Source: Asticcacaulis sp. EMRT-3
GTDB taxonomy: Bacteria > Pseudomonadota > Alphaproteobacteria > Caulobacterales > Caulobacteraceae
Assembly: GCF_030027245.1 (NCBI RefSeq)
Contig: NZ_JASERT010000001.1
Location: 1,447,001 to 1,511,000, forward strand
Direction of reading: 5' to 3'
DNA: 64,000 nt
The translations under genes were made by a program, and so were the position numbers. Of the stretch, positions 1 through 8,082 are shown in pieces. The notes under the pieces were generated by a model, which ran no database searches, was not told where the DNA came from, and saw nothing but the letters and a program-made list of their open reading frames with translations. How positions within the stretch are numbered: the stretch's first letter is position 1; the number at the start of each line of letters is the position of its first letter.

Positions 1-1
1 T

Positions 2-2590
2 GCCTATGCGCCCAATGGCGTGCTGGCGATCAGGGGCCTTGATCTGAAAGCCCCCAAACTGTCGCTGCAAGGCAATGGCACACTGGCCACGGCGGGCCGG
101 AATAATGGCGCGATCCTCTTCAAGGCGACGGCGCAATCAGCCGATTATGGCCCCGCCGATCTGGCGCTGTCCGGCACGATCGACCATCCCAGCGGCCTAC
201 TCCATGCCGCCCATCCGGGGCTGGGCATAGGCCTTGCCAATGTGACGGCGAATTTCGACGCTACGCCCGACGGTTTTGCGGTCAAGGGTGATGGCGGCAG
301 CAACTATGGCCCCTTCACCGCCGACACCCTGATCCATACCGGCAGCCCGCTCACCATCGATATCCACCACGCCGATTTTGCCGGTGTCGGCATGACCGGA
401 ACCCTGACCCAGAACGCCGCCGGGCCCTTTGAGGGTATGCTGGCCCTGTCCGGCGCGGGCCTCAACGGCACAGCGAAGCTGGCCGCCATAAATACGGCTC
501 AGGGGGCCACCCTCCACGCCATCGGCAATCAGTTTGATGTGCCGGGCAATGTGCCGATCCATATTGGCCGTGCCATCATCGACGCCACCCTTCTCATGCA
601 GGATCAGGCGAAGATCGATGCCGATGTGCAGATGGCCGATGTTCACTATCAGAATATGGTGCTGTCCACGGGCCGCGCCAAAGTGGCGCTGATCGGTCAG
701 ACCGGTACGATCAGGGCCGTGGCCAATGGCGCGTCCAGCGGCAAGAACGGCGTGCCGCTCAATATTGCCGTCAGTGCCGACCTGTCGCCCGGACTCTACC
801 GCGTGGCGGCGCAGGGCATGGCCAATGGCATAGGCTTCCATACCGATGCGCCCGCCCGCATCACCCAATCGGGCGCAGACTGGGTGCTGGCCCCGACCAC
901 GATCAAGATGGACGCGGGCAGGCTCGACATTGCCGGACGCTTCGGCGCGCAGAAGACGGCGCAGTTGCGGCTGCACGATCTCGATCTGTCGGTGGCCAAT
1001 CTGTTCGCCGGTGATCTCGGCGTCAATGGCGTGGCCAATGGCGCCGTCGATTTCACACAAAGCGGCGATGGCCTGCCTTCCATGCACGCCCGCCTGACCG
1101 TCAAAGATTTCTCGCGCTCCTCGGCGGCGGTGGCCTCGGCCCCCGTCGATCTCGATCTCGATGCCCGCCTCGATCCCGATGGCCAGACGCAGGACAATTA
1201 CGCCCACGCTCTGGTGCGCCTGAATGGCGCGGTGATCGGCCGCGTCAGGCTCAACCTCACCCCCGGCGCGGGCCAGGACTGGACACAGCGGCTCCAGAAC
1301 GGCAATCTGTCCGGCGGCGTGCGTTATAATGGCCCGGCGGGCGTACCGTTTTCGCTGGCCGGTCTGCCACGTCAGCAACTGGCGGGCGCGGTGGCCGTAG
1401 CCGCCGATGTGTCGGGCCAGGTGGCCAGCCCGCAGCTTAACGGCGTGATCAAGGCCAATAACCTGACCTATGACAATGAACAGCTCGGCACCCGCATCAC
1501 CCATATCGCGCTCGATGGCCGCTTTACCAGCGACCGGCTGCAACTGGACAGCTTTTCCGGTCAGGCGGGCGACGGTACTGTCAAGGCGTCGGGCTGGCTC
1601 AGCCTGGCCGCCGATCAGCATTTCCCGATGGCCCTGCACGCTGACCTCGTCAATGCGCGGCTGGCGCGCTCCGACGCCATCAATTCGGTGGTGTCGGGCA
1701 CGCTCGATGTCGTCAATAACCCGACCGACGGTCCGCTGATCAAGGGCGATCTGCGCCTGCCGCAATTCAAATATCAGGTCGTCAAGCAAGGCGCCGCCGA
1801 GATCAATGTGCTGGATGGCGTGCATCGCAAGGGCGAAAGCCTGACCCCGCCAGCCGATAGCGGCGGCGCGCCCAGCAAATGGAAGCTCAATGTGCGCATC
1901 CGCGCCGACAATAAGGTGTTCGTGTCGGGCATGGGACTCGATTCGGAATGGTCGGCTGATTTGCGCGTCGGCGGCACCAGCGATGACCCTCAGGTCGTCG
2001 GCAGCATGAAGGCGATCCGCGGCGATTACAGCTTTGCGGGCCGCGCCTTCAACCTTGATTCCGGCACCATCACCTTTGATGGCGGCGATGTCACCAATCC
2101 TGAAATCGACCTGTCGGCCAGCGCCAACCTGTCCGACATCCAGGGCATTATCAAGATCAGCGGTTCGGCCCAACGCCCGCAGATCAGCTTCTCCTCCACC
2201 CCTGCCCTGCCGCAGGACGAGGTTTTGTCGCGGATGCTGTTTGGCGAAAGCGTCGCCAATATCTCGCCCACCGAAGCCCTGCAACTGGCCGCCGCCGTCA
2301 ACAGCCTGAATGGTGGCGGCGACAAGCTTAATCCGCTCAATGCCCTACGTTCGGCCACCGGTATCGACCGCCTGCGCGTGGTCAGCGCCGACGCCGCCAC
2401 CGGTCGCGGCACCTCGCTGGCGGCGGGCAAGTACCTGACCAATAATGTCTATGTCGAGATCGTCACCGACACCAAGGGCTTCACCGCCACCCAGTTCCAG
2501 ATCGCTTTGGGCAAGGCTTTAAGCATCCTGTCGCAGACCGGCGGCGTCAACGGCACCAGCGTCAGCGTACGGTATTCAAAGGATTATTGA
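2..2590 (+). CDS. tamB: TamB-like translocation/assembly protein, C-terminal part (5' truncated)
   Basis: The frame is open to the left edge, so the true start lies outside the window; about 862 residues are visible. The protein is rich in short beta-strand repeats with alternating polar and hydrophobic residues, and ends with the conserved DUF490 region: an IKISGSAQRPQISF-type strand, then LPQDEVLSRMLFGE, and a C-terminus reading VSVRYSKDY. This is the classic TamB tail. TamB is an inner-membrane-anchored periplasmic bridge that works with outer-membrane TamA in protein insertion or phospholipid transport. TamA would be expected upstream, outside the window. The family call is confident; the exact cargo cannot be read from sequence. 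Confidence 0.9.
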   Translation, partial: AYAPNGVLAIRGLDLKAPKLSLQGNGTLATAGRNNGAILFKATAQSADYGPADLALSGTIDHPSGLLHAAHPGLGIGLANVTANFDATPDGFAVKGDGGSNYGPFTADTLIHTGSPLTIDIHHADFAGVGMTGTLTQNAAGPFEGMLALSGAGLNGTAKLAAINTAQGATLHAIGNQFDVPGNVPIHIGRAIIDATLLMQDQAKIDADVQMADVHYQNMVLSTGRAKVALIGQTGTIRAVANGASSGKNGVPLNIAVSADLSPGLYRVAAQGMANGIGFHTDAPARITQSGADWVLAPTTIKMDAGRLDIAGRFGAQKTAQLRLHDLDLSVANLFAGDLGVNGVANGAVDFTQSGDGLPSMHARLTVKDFSRSSAAVASAPVDLDLDARLDPDGQTQDNYAHALVRLNGAVIGRVRLNLTPGAGQDWTQRLQNGNLSGGVRYNGPAGVPFSLAGLPRQQLAGAVAVAADVSGQVASPQLNGVIKANNLTYDNEQLGTRITHIALDGRFTSDRLQLDSFSGQAGDGTVKASGWLSLAADQHFPMALHADLVNARLARSDAINSVVSGTLDVVNNPTDGPLIKGDLRLPQFKYQVVKQGAAEINVLDGVHRKGESLTPPADSGGAPSKWKLNVRIRADNKVFVSGMGLDSEWSADLRVGGTSDDPQVVGSMKAIRGDYSFAGRAFNLDSGTITFDGGDVTNPEIDLSASANLSDIQGIIKISGSAQRPQISFSSTPALPQDEVLSRMLFGESVANISPTEALQLAAAVNSLNGGGDKLNPLNALRSATGIDRLRVVSADAATGRGTSLAAGKYLTNNVYVEIVTDTKGFTATQFQIALGKALSILSQTGGVNGTSVSVRYSKDY

Positions 2591-3007
2591 GGCAGGGCAA
2601 GGGACACAGGCCGTACCCTTGATTTGTGATGCACGGTTAAGTTCGCATGATGCGGAGGGGGGCGTGTTAAGAGTTGACCTCACTCCAGATTTCCCAAAGG
2701 GCTATCCTATGCGGACGCTCTGGCAACATGTGGTTACGGTCCCGCAACCAAGCGAAGAAGAGCCTACCTCCTGCTAAAGGGGGATGATATGAGTTAAAAT
2801 CGCTTACTTCCCTCTCCCTGCGTAGCGGGGAGAGGACGGGAGCCAAGCGCAGCGCAGGCGACCGGGTGAGGGGCGTTCTTCATGCGCTTGCCAAACCCCT
2901 CATCCGGCCTTCGTTTCACTCCGGCCACCTTCTCCCCATCACCATGGGGAGAAGGGAAAGCTATGCGATACAAGCACACGTCATCATGCTCTCGCTATCA
3001 AGCCGCC
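2591..3007. other. Gene-free gap with GC-rich palindromic repeat (family R3)
   Basis: No convincing gene is seen between the TamB stop and the convergent hydrolase stop. From about 2811 to 2965 the DNA carries inverted blocks: CCCTCTCCCTGCGTAGCGGGGAGAGG, split here as CCCTCTCCC and GGGGAGAGG arms, and CTTCTCCCC facing GGGGAGAAGG. The same CTCCCC/GGGGAG style recurs near 7244-7297, 42419-42455 and 63244-63299. It resembles the GC-rich intergenic palindromes common in alphaproteobacteria and may end transcription of both flanking genes. Confidence 0.6.
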
Positions 3008-3871
3008 TCACACCCGCCCCGCCATCGCCTGCAAAAACCCGTCAATCGCCGCCACGGCCACCGGTTCGTCGAGCATCGGCGCATGGCCGCGTCCGGGCAC
3101 TGTGACGGCTTGCAGATCGGGATGGCGCGCCTGCATCGCCTCAAAGGTCTGCGGCGATAACAGATCAGATAATTCGCCCCGGATCGCCAGCACCGGCACG
3201 GCCTGCATCTTATCCCACAGGCCCCACATGTCGGGCGGAGCCGCGCCATCATCGGCAGCCTGAAACGGTTTGGCAATATCGGGATCATAGGCGGGCGCAG
3301 GCCCCTGCGGCGTATCGCGGTAGGTGCGATGCGCAAAGGCCAGCCAGTCGGCCTCATTGTAGTCCGGGAAGGCCACCTCATTGACGAGTCGCGTGCGCTC
3401 GGCGGCGTGCACCCAGTCACGCACCGGCCCGCCCTTGCCCGTATAGGTCTTGATGCGTTCCAGCCCCGCCGGATCGAGTTCGGGGCCGACATCATTCAAG
3501 ACCACACCGATCACCATCGGCGCGGCCAGATTGGCCATCAGCATGGCCATGATGCCGCCCATCGAGGTGCCGATAATCACGCAGCGCGGAAGGCCCAGCT
3601 CGCCGAGCAAACCGAACACATCCCCGACATAGACAAGCGGCTGATAGTTAAGCGGCTCGGGGTCGTTATCCGACAGGCCGCGCCCGCGCATATCAGGCAC
3701 AATCACCCGATAATGTGGTGACAGATGCGCCGCCAGGGCTTCAAAATCGGCGCTGTTGCGCGTCAGCCCATGCAGACACAGAACAGGCATCCCCTCGCCG
3801 CCATAATCACGCGCATAAAGGGTCAGGCGCGCATCGGCGCTGGCATAGCGGATGTCGGTATAGGCCGTCAT
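3008..3871 (-). CDS. alpha/beta-fold hydrolase
   Basis: 287 residues. The fold is visible from the HG motif (LCLHGLTRNSADF, near residue 35), the VPDMRGRGLSD strand, the nucleophile elbow GTSMGG (serine near 106) and a C-terminal GRGHAPMLDEP that supplies the catalytic histidine. These place it with soluble cytoplasmic alpha/beta hydrolases of the esterase / C-C hydrolase type. No signal peptide is present. The start ATG has a GGAG ribosome site. It stands alone, facing TamB and preceded by a repeat element. The substrate cannot be inferred. Confidence 0.85.
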   Translation of the reverse strand: MTAYTDIRYASADARLTLYARDYGGEGMPVLCLHGLTRNSADFEALAAHLSPHYRVIVPDMRGRGLSDNDPEPLNYQPLVYVGDVFGLLGELGLPRCVIIGTSMGGIMAMLMANLAAPMVIGVVLNDVGPELDPAGLERIKTYTGKGGPVRDWVHAAERTRLVNEVAFPDYNEADWLAFAHRTYRDTPQGPAPAYDPDIAKPFQAADDGAAPPDMWGLWDKMQAVPVLAIRGELSDLLSPQTFEAMQARHPDLQAVTVPGRGHAPMLDEPVAVAAIDGFLQAMAGRV

Positions 3872-3921
3872 GAGGGTCTCCGGGCTTTGCGCAGACCATA
3901 GCGGCTTACAACGGTAACGCC

Positions 3922-4036
3922 TAGAGCAACGAGCGTTTCATTTGACTTACAAATTGAATGCGAGATGCGGAAAAACGTAAAATGTAGAGTGGGTTGCATG
4001 CCTTTGCCCGATTCAATCAGAATGCAAACCGCTCTA
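3922..4036. repeat. Dispersed repeat R1, copy 1 (115 bp, TA-bounded, MITE-like)
   Basis: The element begins TAGAGCAACGAGCG and ends AACCGCTCTA, giving a TAGAGC...GCTCTA inverted terminus. Its right half forms a long imperfect hairpin (TAGAGTGGGTTGCATG against AATGCAAACCGCTCTA). Near-identical copies lie at 10193-10307 and 14043-14157, with a truncated copy at 20424-20500. The right-hand terminal TA (4035-4036) is part of the TAG stop codon of the neighbouring leftward gene. TA at both ends fits a Tc1/IS630-type target duplication. Confidence 0.8.
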
Positions 4037-4243
4037 GCCCTGCTGACCGCCCAGTACACCGCTGAACACCAGAAGCGTATAGCTGCCGATGGCCAGCAGC
4101 GCCACCACCAGCAAAACCAGTCCCATCTTGTTGTCCTCGCTCATCGGCATCCGCGAGCGTAAAGGCCGATTTTGCTGCGGCACCGGCTCACCGCGTTCCG
4201 GTCGCCGGTCATGGCGTGCAGCGCCATTCGGGTCAAAAGGCAT
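4034..4243 (-). CDS. Small single-span membrane protein
   Basis: 69 residues. The N-terminal 39 residues are hydrophilic and Arg/Pro-rich; then comes one hydrophobic helix (MGLVLLVVALLAIGSYTLLVF) and a short GGQQG tail. The start ATG has a GGAGAA ribosome site 7 bases upstream. The stop TAG is formed at the border of the R1 repeat, so the original C-terminus may have been changed by the insertion. I do not recognise the family. The topology suggests a small inner-membrane protein with a cytoplasmic N-terminus. Confidence 0.6.
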   Translation of the reverse strand: MPFDPNGAARHDRRPERGEPVPQQNRPLRSRMPMSEDNKMGLVLLVVALLAIGSYTLLVFSGVLGGQQG

Positions 4244-4427
4244 ATAGTTTCTCCATCATGCCCCCCCCAGCATCGCTTACCACCTTAACATCGGGCGAAT
4301 AAGTTTCGTCAGCGGACAGAGCAAAGGCTCATAAAAAAGCGGTAAAGCTGCCCGCGATTCCCGTTGACAGGGCGGCAAAAGCGGCAGCACCCTGCGCCGA
4401 TAAAACCATCCCTACAGGAGCAGGATC

Positions 4428-5540
4428 ATGGCCAGCGTCACCGGTTTATCGGGCAACGAAATCTACTGCATGGCGCTGAAAGGTTTTAAGCCCGGCGAAC
4501 TGGTGGTGGGCAACAGCGTCAATTCGATGGGCTTCTTAGGCTCGATCGGCGCAGGATTGAATAATATGCTGGGCGGCGAAATCCCGCAGGTGACGCAGAT
4601 CATTCAGGATGGCCGGATGCACGCCTTCAACCGCATGGCCGCCGAAGCGGAAACGCACGGCGCATCGGGCGTGGCCGGGGTGTCAGGAAATCTGCGCGGC
4701 CTGTCCGGCAATACCGAATTCCTGTTTGTCGGCTCCTGCGTCAAGGGCCCTTCCGGTCGCTTCTTCACCTCGGCGGGCGATGCGCAGGAACTGTATTGCC
4801 ATATGGATGCGGGCTACAAACCGATCCACCACGTCTTTGGCAATATCGCCTATTCGATGGGGGTGGGCGGCGGCATCCTGGGCGCGCTCAAGCAACTGGC
4901 GCGCGGCGAAATCTCGGAATATTCCGACATTTTCAACAAGACCCGCCACAAGGCGCTGGAACGGATCAGCGCCGCTGCCGCCGCCGATGGAGCCAATGCC
5001 GTGCTGGGCATTCGCACCACGGTTTTGCCGTGGATGGGCACGCATGAAATGGTGATGACGGGCACGGCCATGCACCATCCGGGCTTGCCTTCGGGTCAGG
5101 TGGCCACGTCCGATCTGACCGGCGAAGAACTGTGGTCGATGGCCAGTTTGGGCTATGCGCCGGTCAAGCTTCTGATGTCCACCTCCATCTATTCGCTCGG
5201 CATGGTGGGCGGCATCTTCTCGGCGCTGAAATCGCTGGCGCGCGGTGAAATTTCCGAACTGACGACGCTGGTACACGATGCACGCGAACACTGCATCGAA
5301 CGGCTGAAACGCGAAGCCGATTCGCTGGGTGCCGAAGAGGTGGTCGGCGTCAAAACCTATATTATCGAAATCGGTCAGGGCCTGATCGAATTCATGGCCA
5401 TCGGCACGGCGGTGAAGCCCACATCCGGCATGGGCGTGGCCACGCAGATGCTGCCCAGTCAGGCGGTTGTGCGCGACCGCGACACCTGGATCGACGGCGA
5501 TTCCGGCTTTTCGCTGCTGCGCCAGACCGAGGCCAGCTAA
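4428..5540 (+). CDS. Triple YbjQ-like (DUF74) domain protein
   Basis: 370 residues built from three tandem copies of one domain of about 110 residues (roughly 10-115, 120-220 and 232-335). Each copy opens with an M-x3-G-[FY]-x-P segment, then a GNSVNSMGF / GNIAYSMGV / STSIYSLGM strand, a G-G-I turn, a GEI-S/P loop, a long helix and a GA..V.G.....E.. strand with a final V/M-x-G-T/S. This matches the YbjQ/UPF0145 fold, usually a single domain of about 105 residues that forms pentamers. Role unknown; some relatives are called heavy-metal-binding without firm proof. A strong AGGAGCAGGATC precedes the ATG. Confidence 0.75.
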   Translation: MASVTGLSGNEIYCMALKGFKPGELVVGNSVNSMGFLGSIGAGLNNMLGGEIPQVTQIIQDGRMHAFNRMAAEAETHGASGVAGVSGNLRGLSGNTEFLFVGSCVKGPSGRFFTSAGDAQELYCHMDAGYKPIHHVFGNIAYSMGVGGGILGALKQLARGEISEYSDIFNKTRHKALERISAAAAADGANAVLGIRTTVLPWMGTHEMVMTGTAMHHPGLPSGQVATSDLTGEELWSMASLGYAPVKLLMSTSIYSLGMVGGIFSALKSLARGEISELTTLVHDAREHCIERLKREADSLGAEEVVGVKTYIIEIGQGLIEFMAIGTAVKPTSGMGVATQMLPSQAVVRDRDTWIDGDSGFSLLRQTEAS

Positions 5541-5614
5541 CGGGCTTCGCGCCTGACCCACGGCAGGAAGGCGGCGGATAAGTTGATCAAGTTTGGTAAA
5601 TTGACGGCGACGAC

Positions 5615-5633
5615 TGTAACGGGACATGTTACA
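5615..5633. promoter_or_regulatory. Inverted repeat upstream of the LuxR gene (lux-box-like candidate)
   Basis: TGTAAC-N7-GTTACA is a perfect 6-bp dyad with centres 13 bp apart, ending 39 bp before the luxR-type ATG and just after a TTGACG hexamer (5601-5606). Size and position suit a dimeric LuxR-family operator, possibly autoregulatory. Binding is an inference. Confidence 0.4.
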
Positions 5634-5671
5634 AAGGCGACATCCAAATAAGGCCGCCCATCCCTGCCCTC

Positions 5672-6418
5672 ATGCTTGATCGTACCCAGTTTTATCGCTT
5701 CGAAGATTTCATCACGGATACCGCCTATGCGCGTTCGGGTGATGAACTGTTCGCTCTTTTGCAAAAGGCTGTGGGGCAATATGGCTATGACCGGCTGATC
5801 TTTTCCGTGCCTTTTGACCGCGACCTGCCGCCGGAACTGAACAAATCGGGCCTCTACACCACCTATCCCGACGACTGGACGCGCGAATATATCGAAAAAG
5901 ACTATGCCCGGCTCGATCCGGTGCTGCGCGCCGGCGGAACCCACGCCTACGCCTTCACCTGGCAGGAGCTGGAAGATAGCGACTCGATCAGCGACAGCCA
6001 GATCCGCTTCATGCGCACCGCCGCCGAAGCGGGGCTTCATTCGGGCATTGGCGTGCCCATCCGTGGCGAACGCGCCCTGGTGGCAGGGGTCGGTCTGGCC
6101 TCTTCCGAGCCTCAGGATGGCGCGGCCGCCCATCTCGACCTGATCAACGCCCTGTGCAACCAGTTTTATGTCGCCTTCAAGCGCCTGCACGGCCATCGCC
6201 TGCCGCCGAAGCCGGAGGTCGGCTATCTGTCGCCACGCGAGCGCGAAATCCTGAGCTGGATCGCGGCGGGCAAGACCGACGACGATACGGCCACCATTAT
6301 GGGCATCAGCCGCAATACGGTCGATACCCATATTCGCAGCATCTTCCGCAAGCTCGACGCAGGCAACCGCGTCACCGCCGTGGTCAAGGGCATTATGCAG
6401 GGCCATATCCAGCCATGA
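5672..6418 (+). CDS. LuxR-family regulator with autoinducer-binding domain (orphan)
   Basis: 248 residues. The N-terminal autoinducer-binding domain (about 20-165) keeps the acyl-homoserine-lactone contact set as I align it to TraR/LuxR: W69, Y73, D82-P83 and W97. The C-terminal LuxR helix-turn-helix (about 180-245) contains LSPREREILSWIAAGKTDDDTATIMG and the recognition helix SRNTVDTHIRSIFRKL. No luxI-type synthase is in the window, so it appears to be a solo receptor listening to AHLs made elsewhere. It lies alone between the YbjQ-repeat gene and the YedK gene. The ligand cannot be read from sequence. Confidence 0.88.
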   Translation: MLDRTQFYRFEDFITDTAYARSGDELFALLQKAVGQYGYDRLIFSVPFDRDLPPELNKSGLYTTYPDDWTREYIEKDYARLDPVLRAGGTHAYAFTWQELEDSDSISDSQIRFMRTAAEAGLHSGIGVPIRGERALVAGVGLASSEPQDGAAAHLDLINALCNQFYVAFKRLHGHRLPPKPEVGYLSPREREILSWIAAGKTDDDTATIMGISRNTVDTHIRSIFRKLDAGNRVTAVVKGIMQGHIQP

Positions 6419-6479
6419 TCGCCGCCCCTCACGGATTCTCGTGATGGCAGGCGGGCGCATGATATGGTTTTGTCATCCT

Positions 6480-6494
6480 GTGTTGTTACAACAC
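6480..6494. promoter_or_regulatory. 15-bp perfect palindrome upstream of the YedK gene
   Basis: GTGTTGT-T-ACAACAC is a perfect 7-1-7 dyad in the gap between the LuxR stop and the YedK start, about 94 bp before the latter. It may be an operator. I found no alphaproteobacterial LexA box (GTTC-N7-GTTC) in this gap. Confidence 0.35.
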
Positions 6495-6562
6495 GATTCC
6501 AATAGCAAAATCCTGTTTTTAGCCTCTCAGGATTTGCACCGGGGGGTGCATTGGAACCGAGT

Positions 6563-6598
6563 TGTCCGCACATAAGGAGCAACACTTATGTGCGGACA
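6563..6598 (+). promoter_or_regulatory. Perfect 14-bp hairpin enclosing the ribosome site and start codon of the YedK gene
   Basis: TGTCCGCACATAAG (6563-6576) pairs perfectly with CTTATGTGCGGACA (6585-6598) across the 8-nt loop GAGCAACA. The right arm contains the ATG (6588-6590) and the Cys2 codon. The Shine-Dalgarno AAGGAG straddles the stem-loop border. In the mRNA this would hide the start codon, which suggests translational control; in DNA it is also a large dyad that a protein could bind. Confidence 0.6.
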
Positions 6599-7217
6599 GT
6601 TCGATGCGCTGACACAGCTTTCTCTTCTGAAAAATATCGTCGCCCTGCGCGAAGCCGTGCGTGACGACGGGGCCTTGCCGCAACGTATCGTCCCGACCGG
6701 CGGCGCGCCGATCCTGATTGAAAATCCTGAAACCGGCGCCATCGAGCAGATACCGGCGCGCTTTGGCCTGATCCCGTCATGGTATCGCGGCGCGCTGGCT
6801 GAGTGGAAGGCCTCCACCTTCAATGCCCGCCTTGAGGAAGCCTCGATCAAGCCGGTGTTTAAAGGCGCATGGCGCTATCGCCGCTGCATTGTGCCCGCCA
6901 CTGCTTTTTACGAATGGTCTGGCCCTAAATCCGCCCGGCGCAGATGGCGCGTCACCCGCGCCGACAACCAGCCGCTCGCTTTTGCCGGCTTATGGGACGA
7001 GGCCTATCTGGCGGAAGGCGAAATCTGGAGCTTCGCCATACTGACGCGCGGCGCGGGCTCCGACATGCAGGCGATCCACGACCGCGAGCCGGTGGTTCTG
7101 CCACCCGAAGACTGGACACCTTGGCTGAAGCGCCAGCCGGTGGACTTACGCGCCCGCGCCGCCTTACGCCCTGTGTGCGAAGACTCTTCGCAAGAAATAA
7201 CAGGCAGCCTGTTATAG
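6588..7217 (+). CDS. yedK: SOS-associated peptidase family protein (YedK/HMCES), abasic-site DNA-protein crosslink enzyme
   Basis: 209 residues. The family triad is present: Cys2 directly after the initiator Met (MCGQF), N79 in STFNAR, E109 in TAFYEWSGP and H164 in IHDREPVVL. Cys2 forms a thiazolidine link with abasic sites in single-stranded DNA, shielding them during replication; Met1 must be removed. Usual family starts read MCGR[FY], so MCGQF is a slight variant, and HDREP replaces the common H-[DE]-RMP. The gene stands alone, and its start codon lies in a 14-bp hairpin. Confidence 0.88.
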   Translation: MCGQFDALTQLSLLKNIVALREAVRDDGALPQRIVPTGGAPILIENPETGAIEQIPARFGLIPSWYRGALAEWKASTFNARLEEASIKPVFKGAWRYRRCIVPATAFYEWSGPKSARRRWRVTRADNQPLAFAGLWDEAYLAEGEIWSFAILTRGAGSDMQAIHDREPVVLPPEDWTPWLKRQPVDLRARAALRPVCEDSSQEITGSLL

Positions 7218-7243
7218 CCGCGCACCGCAACTGAAAGCGGCAC

Positions 7244-7297
7244 AACCCTCCTCCCCATTTATGGGGAGGTGCCGACGCCGTCGGCGGAGGGGTATGA
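7244..7297. repeat. GC-rich palindromic repeat R3 (second site)
   Basis: ACCCTCCTCCCCATTTATGG and GGGGAGGTGCC flank a short loop, followed by GTCGGCGGAGGGGT. It belongs to the same style as the 2811-2965 block and lies between the stops of two convergent genes, where it could help terminate both transcripts. Confidence 0.5.
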
Positions 7298-7327
7298 CTG
7301 GCCAGATAACTAAGCCTTGCCAGATAG

Positions 7328-8026
7328 CTAAGCCTTAGTCGAAGCCGCCGTCTGACCAAACAACACCTTGCGGGTGTCTTCATTGGGTGGCTCATTACGG
7401 ATGTTCGCGCCCTTTTCATAGGCGCGCACCGTGGCCGGACGCGCGGCAATTTCCTCGAACCAGCGCTTCAGATGCGGAAAATCCTCCAGCTTCTGGCCTT
7501 GCCGCTCATAGGGCACGATCCACGGATAGCTGGCCATGTCGGCGATGCTGTAATCGGCCCCACCGAGATAGGCATGACCCGCCAGACGGCGGTCCATCAC
7601 GCCATAAAGCCGATTGGTTTCATTGACATAACGATGGATGGCATAGGGGATTTTTTCCGGCGCATACTGGCTGAAATGGTGGTTCTGACCGGCCATTGGC
7701 CCCAGCCCGCCCACCTGCCAGAACAGCCATTCCATCACAGCTTTGCGGCCACGCACATCGGCGGGCAGGAAGCGTCCGGTCTTTTCGGCGAGGTAGGTCA
7801 GGATCGCGCCCGATTCAAACACCGTGATCGCCTCGCCGCCATCGGCGGGCGCGCGGTCGATGATGGCGGGCATCCGGTTATTGGGTGAAAAAGCGAGAAA
7901 GTCCGGCCTGAACTGATCGCCCGCGCCGATATTGACCGGATGTATCGCGTAATCGAGCCCCGCCTCTTCCAGCAACATCGTGATCTTATGGCCATTAGGG
8001 GTAGGCCAGTAATAGAGTTCGATCAT
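7328..8026 (-). CDS. Glutathione S-transferase family protein (YfcG/YghU-like)
   Basis: 232 residues. The N-terminal thioredoxin-like domain (1-85) reads YYWPTPNGHKITMLLEEAGLDY, with the PNGHK motif of the Nu-class YfcG group, then NNRMPAIID and the glutathione-binding ES motif (VFESGAILTYLAEKTG). The all-helical C-terminal domain (90-215) contains QVGGLGPMAGQNHHFSQYAPEKIPYAI and the N-capping IADMASYPW segment. Such proteins are cytosolic disulfide reductases or peroxidases using glutathione. An AGGAG precedes the ATG. Substrate unknown. Confidence 0.88.
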   Translation of the reverse strand: MIELYYWPTPNGHKITMLLEEAGLDYAIHPVNIGAGDQFRPDFLAFSPNNRMPAIIDRAPADGGEAITVFESGAILTYLAEKTGRFLPADVRGRKAVMEWLFWQVGGLGPMAGQNHHFSQYAPEKIPYAIHRYVNETNRLYGVMDRRLAGHAYLGGADYSIADMASYPWIVPYERQGQKLEDFPHLKRWFEEIAARPATVRAYEKGANIRNEPPNEDTRKVLFGQTAASTKA

Positions 8027-8082
8027 GGCAGGGCTCCTGTATGTTATGCCGTGGACATGGGGACGGCCGGAGCGATGCGCAA

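Noticed and set aside
197..2284. 695-codon open frame on the minus strand opposite TamB
   Set aside because: It is a mirror frame of a GC-rich gene: no family motif, and the plus strand carries the clear TamB sequence.
4683..5627. 314-codon minus-strand frame opposite the YbjQ-repeat gene
   Set aside because: It has no recognisable domain; the plus-strand repeats are conserved and have a strong ribosome site.
6480..6494. Palindrome considered as an SOS (LexA) box for the YedK gene
   Set aside because: It does not match the alphaproteobacterial GTTC-N7-GTTC or the enterobacterial CTG-N10-CAG consensus; kept only as an unassigned dyad.
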